From positions 1 to 48,533 of the forward strand of contig JAQEWB010000015.1 in the NCBI GenBank assembly GCA_027694045.1: 48,533 bases of DNA, in the 5' to 3' direction. The translations under genes were made by a program, and so were the position numbers. Positions 20,204 through 30,028 of this stretch are shown piece by piece (positions within the stretch are counted from its first letter, which is position 1; each line of letters opens with the position of its first letter). The notes beneath the pieces are model-generated. The model ran no database searches, was not told the DNA's origin, and worked only from the letters and a program-made list of their open reading frames with translations. The DNA is from Bacillaceae bacterium OF18-1A. GTDB taxonomy: Bacteria; Bacillota; Bacilli; Bacillales; Bacillaceae_G.

Positions 20204-20211
20204 AATGTATG
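20204..20211 (-). promoter_or_regulatory. Possible sigma-E -10 element for yabP-yabQ
   Basis: Minus strand CATACATT matches the sigma-E -10 consensus and lies about 35 bases before the yabP start, the expected regulator for a mother-cell gene. A good -35 is not visible, so this is tentative. Confidence 0.35.
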
Positions 20212-20226
20212 AAGGGATAGCAGATT

Positions 20227-20502
20227 TTAGAACAAGCCCTCTTCTGCTTTTACTTTTTCTTCGCGAACTAAGCTATACATATTTGCTGCATCTTCTTTTT
20301 TTGTCGTTTCTTTCAATTCATTTATTTTTACAGTTACTATTTTTTGCCCAAAGCGAATTGTTAATTCATCAGCTACCTTCACATCTGAACTCGCTTTCGC
20401 CACTTGACCATTAATTGATATTCTTCCTTGATCAGCTACTTCTTTCGCTAACGTCCTTCTTTTAATTAAACGTGATACTTTCAAGAATTTATCTAGACGC
20501 AT
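20227..20502 (-). CDS. rqcP: S4-domain ribosome quality-control factor RqcP
   Basis: A 91-residue S4-fold RNA-binding protein ([21 protein letters not shown], then [17 protein letters not shown]), the family that acts with RqcH on stalled 50S subunits to add alanine tails; related to Hsp15. ATG at 20502 is chosen because GGGGG lies eight bases upstream and the S4 motif begins there; the longer frame runs back into yabN. Last gene of the spoVT-side yabM-yabN-rqcP cluster. Confidence 0.93.
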   Translation of the reverse strand: MRLDKFLKVSRLIKRRTLAKEVADQGRISINGQVAKASSDVKVADELTIRFGQKIVTVKINELKETTKKEDAANMYSLVREEKVKAEEGLF

Positions 20503-20516
20503 ATCAAATCCCCCTA

Positions 20517-21977
20517 TTAACCCTCTGTTTGTTTTGCCTCTTCCCATAAGATATCTAACTGTTCTAATGATAAATCTTGCATTTCTTTATTCATTTCAGC
20601 CACTTTTGCTTCCATGTATAAAAAACGAGTCATAAATTTCTCATTCGTTGAACGTAATGCTTCTTCTGGGTCTATTTTATAATGACGAGCTATATTAACG
20701 AATGCAAATAATAAATCACCAAATTCGCCTAACATCTTTTTCTCATCCATATTTGTAACCTCTTGTTGGAATTCTTGCCATTCTTCTAAAGCTTTCTCTA
20801 TCATTGGCTGTACATCAACCCAATCAAATCCAACCTTACCAGCCTTCTTCTGAATGTCATAGGCACGCATTAACTGCGGCACACTTTTTGGGATTCCACT
20901 TAAAACAGATTCTTTTACGTATCCTTTTTCTTGTTTTTTAATCTCTTCCCAATTAGCAATTACTTCATCAGCATTATTTACATCGGTATCGCCAAATACA
21001 TGAGGATGACGACGAACCATCTTCTCAGATAAAGTTCGGATAATATCGTCTATAGAGAACCAACCTTCATCTTCTCCAATTTGAGCATGAAGCATAACTT
21101 GTAATAATACATCACCCAGTTCTTCTACTAAATGATCATCATCTTCTTCATCAATTGCTTCCAGTACTTCATAAGCTTCTTCAATTAAATATTTCTTTAA
21201 AGATGTATGTGTTTGCTTTTTATCCCATGGACAACCATTCGGTCCACGAAGTTCCGCAATAATTTCTCTAAGCACATCAAATTGTTGGTACAAGGATGCG
21301 CGTTCCTCTACCGGTGGTACATATACACTTGTTAAATTATTCAGTTCTGTTTCATGATCTAACATGTACAACGGCACCTTTTTGACTTGTTCAAACGAAG
21401 TACCTGCAGCTGTTACGATATATACTTCATAATCATCTGGTAACATTTCCATTAGCGTTAATTTTACATCTGAAGCAACGAACGCATCATACACTTGGCA
21501 AAAGATTAAATGTTGACGTAATTCTAATTGTCCTCTCGCAAATGATGTGGCATCAATTAATTGGAATCCTTCAATTGGATCAATTTTCAAACTCGCAAAC
21601 ATCGGATCAAGGAAACTTTGTCCGCCTTCAATACGCACTTCAATGTTTGCCATCTTTCCTTTTTCTAAAAGTAACTGAACTGTTCTTTCTGCTACAAGCG
21701 GATGACCTGGAACAGCATAAATAATTTCGTTACCTTCAGCTTGTTCTAGCAATGTATTGACAATTGTTTCATATACAATTTCAAACGTATCATGCGCTTC
21801 ATATACATTATCAAAAGCTGTATATTTTATACCTTCTTTCTCTAACTCTTCTATAACTGGATGTTCCTTCGTTCTAACAAACATATGGTCTGCTTCTTTT
21901 ATCTTTCGATACACACCCATCGTCAACTGATCTAATTCACCAGCACCTAATCCTAAAATAGTAATGATTCCACTCAC
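20517..21977 (-). CDS. yabN: Fusion of tetrapyrrole-methylase-like and MazG pyrophosphohydrolase domains
   Basis: The 486-residue protein joins an N-terminal SAM-dependent tetrapyrrole methylase-like domain ([17 protein letters not shown], about 4-20; [13 protein letters not shown], about 88-100) to a C-terminal MazG domain. The MazG part shows [13 protein letters not shown] (about 245-257) and the metal-binding [15 protein letters not shown] ... EELGDVLLQ (about 266-295). MazG hydrolyses NTPs; in B. subtilis the fusion is YabN. The substrate of the N-terminal half is unknown to me. Confidence 0.94.
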   Translation of the reverse strand: MSGIITILGLGAGELDQLTMGVYRKIKEADHMFVRTKEHPVIEELEKEGIKYTAFDNVYEAHDTFEIVYETIVNTLLEQAEGNEIIYAVPGHPLVAERTVQLLLEKGKMANIEVRIEGGQSFLDPMFASLKIDPIEGFQLIDATSFARGQLELRQHLIFCQVYDAFVASDVKLTLMEMLPDDYEVYIVTAAGTSFEQVKKVPLYMLDHETELNNLTSVYVPPVEERASLYQQFDVLREIIAELRGPNGCPWDKKQTHTSLKKYLIEEAYEVLEAIDEEDDDHLVEELGDVLLQVMLHAQIGEDEGWFSIDDIIRTLSEKMVRRHPHVFGDTDVNNADEVIANWEEIKKQEKGYVKESVLSGIPKSVPQLMRAYDIQKKAGKVGFDWVDVQPMIEKALEEWQEFQQEVTNMDEKKMLGEFGDLLFAFVNIARHYKIDPEEALRSTNEKFMTRFLYMEAKVAEMNKEMQDLSLEQLDILWEEAKQTEG

Positions 21978-21989
21978 AACCTGTCACCT

Positions 21990-23591
21990 CTATCCACTCT
22001 TCTTCAAGGAACCTTCTTTTTTCTCTTGTTTCATAACAGTTCCTAACTCATCTTTTGTAAACACACGTAATTTTAAAATAAAAAACATATATGTCAATCC
22101 GCCGATAGCTACCCCTAACAATGCCTCTATTGTTGCACTCCCTCTATGATTTGTATCAATTACTAATCCAGACATTTGCAACACACGTATAAACATTATT
22201 AATACGAGTCCCATACTGATACCACTAATAAATATACCTAACATATTTCTCATAGCGACAAGTGATTCTGATACAGCTCTCATAAGTAACACAATATTTA
22301 GCAAGGCAATTACAATAAGCGCAACTAAAGTTGCAATTGCAGCGCCCTTCACACCAAAATACGGCATGAGCATATAATTTAAAACTAGCTTCAAAAACCC
22401 TCCAAACACAACAAATATTGCTGGTTTAAAGGTTTGTCCTAATCCTTGCAAAATAGAAGCTGTTGTAATTGATAATGAACTAAATAAAATAGAGAAAGAT
22501 AAAATAGATAAAACATCTGATCCATCACTATTTTCAAACAACATAATATTTGTCGGTTGAATAATACAAGTTAATCCAATAGCTGCTGCAAATCCAATAA
22601 CAACTGTTATTTTCATTGCTAACTTTACCTTTTCTTGAATAAAGGCATGATCTCCTCTTTCCTTCGCCGCCGTAATAATCGGAATTAATGACAACGAGAA
22701 GGAAGTTGTCACGACAGTACCTAATTGCATGAGAGGAATACTTCTATCATAAACACCTTTTAATACCTTTGCACTTTCAGCATGTTCTCCCGCTCCGATA
22801 AGTAAGCTGTAGAAAGAAACTGAATCAGCCATTTGTATAAAAATAAGTACTAAGTTACTAACACAAATTGCTATCCCTTGCCAAAAAAGAACTTTAACAA
22901 TTCCCGTTTTCCCTCTAATCCCATTCAAACTTTTGAAGAAGATAGAACGAAAATCATGACGCATATAAAGGACAAGTACAATAATCCCAATAAATCCACC
23001 TGCAATGGAGCCTAACATAGCACCTGCACCAACTGTATATAAATCAAACTCGTGAGCAATTAAGAACAATGATAAGAACACAATGATAGAAACCCGAATC
23101 GTTTGTTCTATTACTTGCGAAACAGCTGTTGGCATCATATTATTGAACCCTTGAAAATATCCTCTCGCTACCGATAAAAATGGCATTAATATAAATGAAA
23201 ACGAAATAACACGTAATAACTTATCTAAATGCACATCACCCATAACTGCGGCAATCGTTTCAGCCCCAAAGAACAATGTGAAAAATCCGATAAAACCAAT
23301 CCCTAATAAAAACCAAAAAGACACACAAATAATCTCTTCTGCTTCTTTTTGCTTTCCTCGTTCTAATCGTTCTGCGACCATTTTTGAAATGATAATAGGG
23401 AATCCGTAAGTAGCTAAAATTAAACAAACCCCATAAAACGGATAAATTTGTTGGTAAATATAAAAACCAATATCACCCGCTATATTTTGATATGGAATAC
23501 GGTAAAAAGCGCTTAATACTTTTGTAACAAAACTTGCAATCGTTAATATAATAGCCCCACGCCAAAAGGCTTGATACTTCTTCGCTTCCAT
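21990..23591 (-). CDS. yabM: MOP-superfamily flippase-like membrane protein (YabM)
   Basis: A 533-residue protein with about 14 membrane segments in the MurJ/SpoVB/Wzx style (FVTKVLSAFYRIPYQNI near 18-34; VARGYFQGFNNMMPTAVSQ near 137-155). Such proteins move lipid-linked sugars across the membrane. In B. subtilis the gene at this position, after spoVT, is yabM. A lipid II or other undecaprenyl-sugar substrate is inference. It is 12 bases upstream of yabN in the same operon. Confidence 0.9.
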   Translation of the reverse strand: MEAKKYQAFWRGAIILTIASFVTKVLSAFYRIPYQNIAGDIGFYIYQQIYPFYGVCLILATYGFPIIISKMVAERLERGKQKEAEEIICVSFWFLLGIGFIGFFTLFFGAETIAAVMGDVHLDKLLRVISFSFILMPFLSVARGYFQGFNNMMPTAVSQVIEQTIRVSIIVFLSLFLIAHEFDLYTVGAGAMLGSIAGGFIGIIVLVLYMRHDFRSIFFKSLNGIRGKTGIVKVLFWQGIAICVSNLVLIFIQMADSVSFYSLLIGAGEHAESAKVLKGVYDRSIPLMQLGTVVTTSFSLSLIPIITAAKERGDHAFIQEKVKLAMKITVVIGFAAAIGLTCIIQPTNIMLFENSDGSDVLSILSFSILFSSLSITTASILQGLGQTFKPAIFVVFGGFLKLVLNYMLMPYFGVKGAAIATLVALIVIALLNIVLLMRAVSESLVAMRNMLGIFISGISMGLVLIMFIRVLQMSGLVIDTNHRGSATIEALLGVAIGGLTYMFFILKLRVFTKDELGTVMKQEKKEGSLKKSG

Positions 23592-23704
23592 ACAAGAAAA
23601 CTCCTTTTTCTATTCTCACCCCTCGTATTATATCATAAAGAAAAAATACACTCCTTTACACTCACGACTGATAATGAGTTCTTACAAATCCAAAAATACT
23701 CAAT

Positions 23705-23736
23705 GAAAAAAGGTAGCAAAGCGCTACCTTTTTTCA
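23705..23736 (-). terminator. spoVT terminator (bidirectional)
   Basis: Symmetric hairpin GGTAGC ... GCTACC flanked by A and T runs, 85 bases beyond the spoVT stop. It separates the sporulation transcript from yabM, which then needs a promoter of its own. Confidence 0.88.
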
Positions 23737-23820
23737 TTATACCTATATCTCCAAATAATCGATTTCTCAAAAAGAAATATCATAATTAGGAAAGATTGCA
23801 ACTTCTAAAATTATATATTC

Positions 23821-24357
23821 TTACTGTTCCATTTGTTTTGCTAAGAAACTGGCGGCAGTATTGACCGCTTTATGCTCTATCTCACTAATAATCGCTTCTT
23901 TTGAAAAAATAATGACAGCTCCAATTGGATCGCCATTTGCAACAATCGGTCCAACTGTATAAGAATGAACCTTTTCTGTTACACCATCAATAATGGAAAT
24001 ATCACTCTCGTCTGTCATAATAACAGACTTTCGTTCTTCCATCGTTTTTTCAATTAAATCCCCAACACTTTTATTTAAGTATTCTTTTTTCGATACGCCC
24101 GATACCGCGATAATAGAATCTCGATCGCACACGAGCACATTATGTCCTAAGCTATCATATAAAGCATCAGCATATTCTTTTGCAAAATCGCCCAATTCAC
24201 TAATCGGAGAGTATTTTTTCAAAATCACTTCTCCATCACGATCAACAAATATTTCTAAAGGGTCTCCCTCTCGAATACGTAAAGTTCTACGGATTTCTTT
24301 TGGGATTACTACCCTACCTAAATCATCAATTCGACGTACGATTCCAGTTGCTTTCAT
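23821..24357 (-). CDS. spoVT: Stage V sporulation protein T (forespore transcription regulator)
   Basis: Modulates sigma-G-dependent genes in the forespore. The 178-residue protein has an N-terminal AbrB-like swapped-hairpin DNA-binding domain (about 1-50; GIVRRIDDLGRVVIPKEIRR) and a C-terminal GAF domain (about 56-178; NVLVCDRDSIIAVSG, GDPIGAVIIFSKE). Its N-terminus closely resembles AbrB encoded at 41534. A sigma-G-type promoter lies upstream. Confidence 0.97.
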   Translation of the reverse strand: MKATGIVRRIDDLGRVVIPKEIRRTLRIREGDPLEIFVDRDGEVILKKYSPISELGDFAKEYADALYDSLGHNVLVCDRDSIIAVSGVSKKEYLNKSVGDLIEKTMEERKSVIMTDESDISIIDGVTEKVHSYTVGPIVANGDPIGAVIIFSKEAIISEIEHKAVNTAASFLAKQMEQ

Positions 24358-24436
24358 TCTAATGCTGCCTCACTTTCTACTGATGATCAAAGTGGTGAAT
24401 TTACCTGTTCATGTAAAAATCACCAACTGTTAAACA

Positions 24437-24466
24437 TAGTATTTTACACATTAGTTCTTCTATGCA
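24437..24466 (-). promoter_or_regulatory. spoVT promoter (sigma-G type)
   Basis: Minus strand TGCATA (24466 to 24461), 17 bases, AATACTA (24443 to 24437). Each element is one mismatch from TGAATA / CATACTA. Located about 80 bases upstream of spoVT, a known forespore gene. Confidence 0.7.
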
Positions 24467-24492
24467 CGCCGAATTACATTTTTTATCTTATA

Positions 24493-27400
24493 TTAGGCAT
24501 TTATTACTTCTTTTTTTACATTTGGTAGACCTTTTAATAAATTTTCAGCAATTGTTAACCATTTTGATGTCTCTAAACCATTTGTTTTCATGACAATTTT
24601 CAATTGTGATCCTTCCATTCCAAGGCCAATCATACGACCAAAGCTATTTCCAAGCATAAATAATTTTCCACCATCGATATTTTGGCTCGCTTGTTCAGAG
24701 AACAGGAATGTTACTTCAAATTTATTTTGCTTAATTAGCTCAATTTGTTCTTTCATTGCCAACACTTTAATGTTTGCGATTTGTAATAAGTAACCAACCT
24801 CTTGAGGATAATCGCCAAATCTATCAATCATTTCTTCCTGTAATTCTTCAATATCCTCAATTGTAGAAACACCTCTAAATTGTTTATACATCATAATTTT
24901 TTGTTTACTATCTGAAATGTAAGCATCCGGTAAGTATGCATCTACTTCTAAATCGATTTCAACATTAACTGTACTCTCAACGCCGTCTGTTCCTCTACGT
25001 TGTTCAATTGCATCTTTTAACATTTGAGAATATAGATCGAATCCGACAGAATCAATAAATCCATGTTGTTCGGCTCCTAACAAATTACCAGCACCGCGAA
25101 TAGATAAATCCCTCATTGCAATTTTGAATCCTGACCCAAGCTCTGTGAACTCTTTAATCGCTTGCAGACGTTTCTCTGCCACCTCTGACAACACTTTATC
25201 ACGTTTATATGCAAAGTATGCATATGCAACGCGATTAGAACGTCCAACGCGCCCACGAAGCTGGTACAACTGTGATAATCCCATACGATCTGCATCGAAT
25301 ACAATCAATGTGTTCACATTCGGAATATCTACACCTGTCTCAATGATTGTTGTACTCACTAAAACATCATGTTGTCCCTCTAAAAATGACAACATAACAG
25401 ACTCTAATTCACTTTCATTCATTTTCCCATGTGCATAAGTGACACGGGCATCTGGAACTAACATCGAAATTTCGTCTGCTTTTCTTTCAATATCTTCAAC
25501 ACGGTTATATAAGAAATAAATTTGTCCGCCTCTGGCAAGTTCTCGCTCTATCGCTTCTCTCATCAATGCTGGATTATATTCCACCACATACGTTTGAACT
25601 GGAAAACGATTTTCTGGTGGTGTCTCAATAACTGATAAATCACGCACACCAAGCATAGACATATGGAGTGTACGCGGAATCGGAGTTGCCGTTAACGTTA
25701 ATACGTCAACATTCGCTTTCAACTGTTTAATCTTTTCTTTATGCGTAACACCGAATCTTTGTTCCTCATCGATAATAAGGAGGCCTAAATCTTTATAAGT
25801 AACATCTTTAGATAAAATACGGTGTGTTCCAATTACAATATCTACTGTGCCATCTTTTAATCCTTTAATCGTTTCGTTTTGCTGTTTTCTAGTGCGGAAT
25901 CTACTTAATAACCCTATATTAATTGGATAATCTTGAAAACGCTCTCGAATTGTTTCATAGTGTTGTTGCGCAAGAATCGTTGTCGGCACTAAAATCGCAA
26001 CTTGTTTTTCATCCATAATTGCTTTAAACGCCGCACGAATTGCTACTTCAGTCTTTCCATATCCTACATCACCACAAAGGAGCCTATCCATCGGACGTCC
26101 ACGTTCCATATCTTTCTTAATCTCTTCAATAGAACGTAACTGATCCTCTGTCTCTTGATATGGGAAAGATGATTCAAACTCTTGTTGTTCTGCAGTATCT
26201 GGTGTATATGCGTAACCCTTTGACGCTTCACGTTCGGCATATAACTTAATTAGGTCATCTGCAATGTCTTGTACAGATTTTTCTACTTTCGTTTTAACTT
26301 TCTTCCAATCATTCCCACCTAATTTATAAACTTTCGGATCCTTACCTTCAGAACCTACATACTTTTGTACTTGATCAATTTGTTCAATTGGAACGTATAG
26401 CTTATCATTACCTTGATATTTAATATTTAAATAATCTTTATGAACACCATTAATCTCTAACGTCTCAATACCTAAAAATTTACCTATACCATGGTTTACG
26501 TGAACTACATAGTCCCCAACTTTTAATTCTGAATAACTCTTAATACGTTCAGCGTTGGATAACTTTTGCTTACGCTGCGATTTTTTAACTTTCTTATGAA
26601 AAAGCTCTTTCTCAGTAATAACGACAAGCTTTTGCATCGGCATTTCGAACCCTGCATGCAAATCACCCACAGCAACTTGCAATCTTCCAGGCAATAAAAT
26701 GTCTGTAGATTCTACAATGTCCGCATCGATATCATAATCACTCAAAATATGTTGCAGTTTTTTTACACGTTCATCGTCTGTTCCGAGTACAACAGTTGTA
26801 AAATGTCCTTCATTCCATCTATCAATTTCTGTTTTTAATAAATTCATCTGTCCATGGAAATCTTGCATTGTTTTACATGTTACATTCACAATATTTTGCG
26901 GATGTGTATGTGCAATGTGACGTAAGAATAACGTCAAGTATACAAAACTTCTTTTCTTATGATGAAGAAACTCCTCGAATGAGTGAGAGAAAGATAAGTC
27001 CTGAATAATTGTTCCTTCACTAAGAAGCGATGTGTACCACTCCGCTTCTTCTGTTTCAAGATGTGAAGCAGTTTCCTGAATACGAGAAATTTCATCTAAA
27101 ATCACAACACCATTTTCTGGCAAATAATCTATCAGACTAGTAGGTTCCTTATAGAAAATAGATAAATATTTAAACATTTGCTCGATACTTTGCCCATTTT
27201 TCAATAATTCAATTTCATGGCTAACAGTCTCAAGTACAGCAGTCTTCAATTTATCATCAGAAAGCCTCTGCATCGTGTTAGTTAAACCTTCTTCAAGACG
27301 CTTAATTCCTGACCTTAATTCTTCCTGTGAAAATAAAAATTCTGTTGCTGGCCCAAACTTAACACTTTCTAGTTTATCTTGGGATCGTTGTTCTTCTACA

Positions 27401-28023
27401 TCGAACAGTCGAATAGAATCAACTTCTGTATCAAACAATTCAATACGGAATGGCAATTCTTCAGTTAATGGATAAATATCCAATATGCCCCCGCGTAAAC
27501 TGAACTCACCTGGAGCTTCTACCATCGACTTACGTTCATATCCAATTTGATGTAATGTATGCAAGAACGCCTCTAAATCAATCTCTTGCCCTAGATTAAT
27601 TTCAATTTGCTTTTGCTTCCATAATTCTTTTATCGGTAAAAATCTACGTAATCCTGCGACTGGCGCTACAATAATACCATTCTCTCCTGCCGCTAAACGA
27701 TTTAACACTTCAATACGCTGTGCTTTTAATTCTGGACTTGCAACACCGATTTCAGATGCAATTAATTCGTTTACTGGATATAGCCATACATCTTTTTCAC
27801 CAAGTAAAGATACTAAATCTTCATGTACTTTTTGTGCTTGATATAAATTGTGTGTGACAACAAGTTGCGATTTCTTTGTTTTTTTATATAAAGCTGCCAT
27901 TAGTAATGAACGAGAAGAAGTTGCCATACCTGATATAAGTTGTTCTTTCAACCCATCTTCTAATCCATTAATAACGGATTGTATCTCTTCATTTTTATAA
28001 AATTGCTCTAATAAACCTATCAT
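24493..28023 (-). CDS. mfd: Transcription-repair coupling factor
   Basis: ATP-driven translocase that removes RNA polymerase stalled at DNA lesions and recruits UvrA. With ATG at 28023 (GAGAGGAG eight bases upstream) it has 1176 residues. Domains in order: UvrB-like region (about 1-350), RNA-polymerase-interacting CarD-like domain (about 490-560; LKVGDYVVHVNHGIGKF), RecG-like translocase with GDVGYGKTEVAIRAA (about 650) and DEEQRFGV (about 750), and a C-terminal TRCF domain. An upstream frame extension lacks homology. Confidence 0.97.
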   Translation of the reverse strand: MIGLLEQFYKNEEIQSVINGLEDGLKEQLISGMATSSRSLLMAALYKKTKKSQLVVTHNLYQAQKVHEDLVSLLGEKDVWLYPVNELIASEIGVASPELKAQRIEVLNRLAAGENGIIVAPVAGLRRFLPIKELWKQKQIEINLGQEIDLEAFLHTLHQIGYERKSMVEAPGEFSLRGGILDIYPLTEELPFRIELFDTEVDSIRLFDVEEQRSQDKLESVKFGPATEFLFSQEELRSGIKRLEEGLTNTMQRLSDDKLKTAVLETVSHEIELLKNGQSIEQMFKYLSIFYKEPTSLIDYLPENGVVILDEISRIQETASHLETEEAEWYTSLLSEGTIIQDLSFSHSFEEFLHHKKRSFVYLTLFLRHIAHTHPQNIVNVTCKTMQDFHGQMNLLKTEIDRWNEGHFTTVVLGTDDERVKKLQHILSDYDIDADIVESTDILLPGRLQVAVGDLHAGFEMPMQKLVVITEKELFHKKVKKSQRKQKLSNAERIKSYSELKVGDYVVHVNHGIGKFLGIETLEINGVHKDYLNIKYQGNDKLYVPIEQIDQVQKYVGSEGKDPKVYKLGGNDWKKVKTKVEKSVQDIADDLIKLYAEREASKGYAYTPDTAEQQEFESSFPYQETEDQLRSIEEIKKDMERGRPMDRLLCGDVGYGKTEVAIRAAFKAIMDEKQVAILVPTTILAQQHYETIRERFQDYPINIGLLSRFRTRKQQNETIKGLKDGTVDIVIGTHRILSKDVTYKDLGLLIIDEEQRFGVTHKEKIKQLKANVDVLTLTATPIPRTLHMSMLGVRDLSVIETPPENRFPVQTYVVEYNPALMREAIERELARGGQIYFLYNRVEDIERKADEISMLVPDARVTYAHGKMNESELESVMLSFLEGQHDVLVSTTIIETGVDIPNVNTLIVFDADRMGLSQLYQLRGRVGRSNRVAYAYFAYKRDKVLSEVAEKRLQAIKEFTELGSGFKIAMRDLSIRGAGNLLGAEQHGFIDSVGFDLYSQMLKDAIEQRRGTDGVESTVNVEIDLEVDAYLPDAYISDSKQKIMMYKQFRGVSTIEDIEELQEEMIDRFGDYPQEVGYLLQIANIKVLAMKEQIELIKQNKFEVTFLFSEQASQNIDGGKLFMLGNSFGRMIGLGMEGSQLKIVMKTNGLETSKWLTIAENLLKGLPNVKKEVINA

Positions 28024-28097
28024 TTTCAAAACTCCTCTCAACATAAAGAGCAAGTCATTATATTTTATGCAAATATTTTGGAAAAAGGAAACAGAAA

Positions 28098-28123
28098 AAT
28101 GCTTTGGACACGCCAAAGCGACA
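28098..28123 (-). terminator. fin terminator
   Basis: Seven-base stem GCTTTGG (28113-28119 on minus) with CCAAAGC (28101-28107), five-base loop, then ATTTTT. Located ten bases after the fin stop and upstream of mfd. Confidence 0.75.
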
Positions 28124-28128
28124 ACATT

Positions 28129-28353
28129 TTATTGTAGAAATTTTTCATATTCATAATACTCAGGATAAGATGCGAGCGTTTCTTGACACGATTCACAAAT
28201 GGTCTTTATATATATGTTTCCATTTTCATGAAAATGAATCATCTCTACTACCTCTTGCTCAGTAAGTTGAAATAAAACGTCGCTATATACTTTTTCTGCG
28301 TTAATGGCGCCTACATTACTCCCGCAATGTCTGCAATAATAATAACCTTCCAT
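28129..28353 (-). CDS. fin: Anti-sigma-F factor Fin
   Basis: Small forespore protein that displaces sigma-F from RNA polymerase to aid the switch to sigma-G. The 74-residue protein has two zinc-type CxxC pairs, CRHC (7-10) and CESC (54-57), as in B. subtilis Fin (YabK), and lies between pth and mfd as there. An AGGAGG site precedes the ATG. A forespore-type promoter and a terminator bracket the gene, making it monocistronic. Confidence 0.92.
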   Translation of the reverse strand: MEGYYYCRHCGSNVGAINAEKVYSDVLFQLTEQEVVEMIHFHENGNIYIKTICESCQETLASYPEYYEYEKFLQ

Positions 28354-28381
28354 ACTAGCCTCCTAAATATCCAATTACTAC

Positions 28382-28412
28382 TAGTATGGGTAAAACAAAA
28401 GCAAAATATTCC
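28382..28412 (-). promoter_or_regulatory. fin promoter (sigma-G/sigma-F type)
   Basis: Minus strand GGAATA (28412 to 28407), 18 bases, CATACTA (28388 to 28382, perfect sigma-G -10), about 30 bases before fin. Sigma-F and sigma-G consensus overlap, and fin is a known sigma-F target. Confidence 0.65.
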
Positions 28413-28423
28413 CAATCATACCC

Positions 28424-28984
28424 TTAACTATTGAAAGTATTCATGATTTGAAGAAAAGGCTTATTTAGCCATTCTTCGCATGCATCCGCTGCTTTTTCAA
28501 TGGAATAGTTAACATCAGGAATTTCCTCTGACGTGAAACGCCCCAATACGTAATCAACTACTTTCATCCCATTTTTCGGACGATCAATTCCCATACGAAT
28601 ACGTTGGAACTCTTGTGTTCCTAAATGTGAAATTGTTGACTTTACGCCATTATGTCCACCAGCACTACCTTTCATACGAAGACGCAATTTACCTACAGGA
28701 ATATCTAAATCGTCGTACATAACAACGAAGTCCTCAACATCAATTTTGTAATAATCCATAAGTGGACGAATACTTTCCCCAGATAAATTCATATATGTAA
28801 GTGGCTTTAATAAGATTACTTTTTCTCCGTTAACAAATCCTGCACCAAATACACCTTTAAATTTTTGTTCATTCAAAGAAATATTCCAACGCTTTGCAAG
28901 TTCGTCAATCGCCATAAATCCAATGTTATGCCTTGTTAATTCATATTCTCTACCAGGGTTCCCAAGTCCTACTATTAATTTCAT
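28424..28984 (-). CDS. pth: Peptidyl-tRNA hydrolase (SpoVC)
   Basis: Releases peptides from peptidyl-tRNA that has dropped off ribosomes; a temperature-sensitive allele in B. subtilis blocks sporulation, hence spoVC. With ATG at 28984 it has 186 residues: [23 protein letters not shown] (catalytic His about 20), the [13 protein letters not shown] segment (about 92-104) and [11 protein letters not shown] (about 108-118). A longer frame reaches prs but lacks family sequence and spans the hairpin at 29020-29043. Confidence 0.95.
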   Translation of the reverse strand: MKLIVGLGNPGREYELTRHNIGFMAIDELAKRWNISLNEQKFKGVFGAGFVNGEKVILLKPLTYMNLSGESIRPLMDYYKIDVEDFVVMYDDLDIPVGKLRLRMKGSAGGHNGVKSTISHLGTQEFQRIRMGIDRPKNGMKVVDYVLGRFTSEEIPDVNYSIEKAADACEEWLNKPFLQIMNTFNS

Positions 28985-29015
28985 TCTTGTACCACTACTT
29001 TCTTTTTTCGATACG

Positions 29016-29043
29016 AAAAGACGTAACCAAGGTTGGTTACGTC
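29016..29043 (-). terminator. Hairpin between prs and pth
   Basis: Eleven-base perfect stem GACGTAACCAA / TTGGTTACGTC (29033-29043 with 29020-29030, two-base loop), followed on the minus strand by TTTTCG. It sits 13 bases after the prs stop. The short T run suggests partial termination or a 3'-end stabiliser, so pth may be expressed by read-through. Confidence 0.7.
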
Positions 29044-29056
29044 TCATTCTATCCAA

Positions 29057-30010
29057 TTAATTGAATAATACACTTACAGATTCTTCTTCGTATACACGAA
29101 TGATTGCTTCACCGATTAATGGAGCTACTGAAAGTTCATGAATTTTATCGATTTTCTTCTCTTCTGGTAATACGATAGAGTTCGTTACAACTAACTCTTT
29201 AATATTTGAATTTTGAATACGCTCAATTGCTGGACCAGATAATACTGGGTGTGTACAGCAAGCATATACTTCAGAAGCGCCATTCTCAACAAGAGCGTTA
29301 GCTGCTAATGTAATTGTACCAGCTGTATCAATGATGTCATCAATTAAAATTGCTGTTTTACCTTCGATATTACCGATAATGTTCATTACCTCTGATACGT
29401 TCGGACGAGGACGACGCTTATCAATAATAGCGATCGGCGCTTTTAGGCGATCTGCCATTTTTCGAGCACGAGTTACACCACCGTGATCCGGAGACACGAT
29501 TACGATATCTTTAAGACCCTTTGTTTCAAAGTAATCTGAAAGAATCGGTACACCCATTAAGTGGTCGATTGGGATATCAAAGAATCCTTGAATTTGTGGA
29601 GCATGTAAATCTAGAGTGATTACACGAGTTGCACCTGCTGTTTCAAGCAAGTTCGCTACAAGTTTCGATGTAATTGGTTCACGAGAACGCGCTTTACGGT
29701 CTTGACGCGCATAACCATAGTAAGGAATAACAATATTGATTGTTTTCGCAGATGCACGCTTTAATGCATCAATCATAATAAGTAATTCCATGATATGTTC
29801 GTTTACTGGGAAGCTTGTAGATTGAATAATGAATACATCGCAACCACGGATACTTTCTTCAATGTTAATTTGAACTTCTCCATCACTAAAACGATCAACA
29901 GAACATTTTCCTAGCCCTACTCCAATATGCTTTGCAATTTGCTCAGCAAGTTCCTTATTAGAGTTTAAAGAGAATACTTTCAAATTAGAATTTAGATATT
30001 GAGTCGACAT
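29057..30010 (-). CDS. prs: Ribose-phosphate pyrophosphokinase
   Basis: Makes PRPP from ribose 5-phosphate and ATP for purine, pyrimidine, histidine, tryptophan and NAD synthesis. The 317-residue protein shows [19 protein letters not shown] (about 55-73), the flexible-loop region [17 protein letters not shown] (about 98-114) and the PRPP-binding loop [12 protein letters not shown] (about 220-231). Strong GGAGGG site. It follows glmU by 18 bases in one operon, as in B. subtilis. Confidence 0.97.
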   Translation of the reverse strand: MSTQYLNSNLKVFSLNSNKELAEQIAKHIGVGLGKCSVDRFSDGEVQINIEESIRGCDVFIIQSTSFPVNEHIMELLIMIDALKRASAKTINIVIPYYGYARQDRKARSREPITSKLVANLLETAGATRVITLDLHAPQIQGFFDIPIDHLMGVPILSDYFETKGLKDIVIVSPDHGGVTRARKMADRLKAPIAIIDKRRPRPNVSEVMNIIGNIEGKTAILIDDIIDTAGTITLAANALVENGASEVYACCTHPVLSGPAIERIQNSNIKELVVTNSIVLPEEKKIDKIHELSVAPLIGEAIIRVYEEESVSVLFN

Positions 30011-30028
30011 CTAGATTAACCCTCCACA

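Noticed and set aside
23993..24433. 146-codon open frame on the plus strand inside spoVT
   Set aside because: Antisense shadow of spoVT; no ribosome site and no family pattern.
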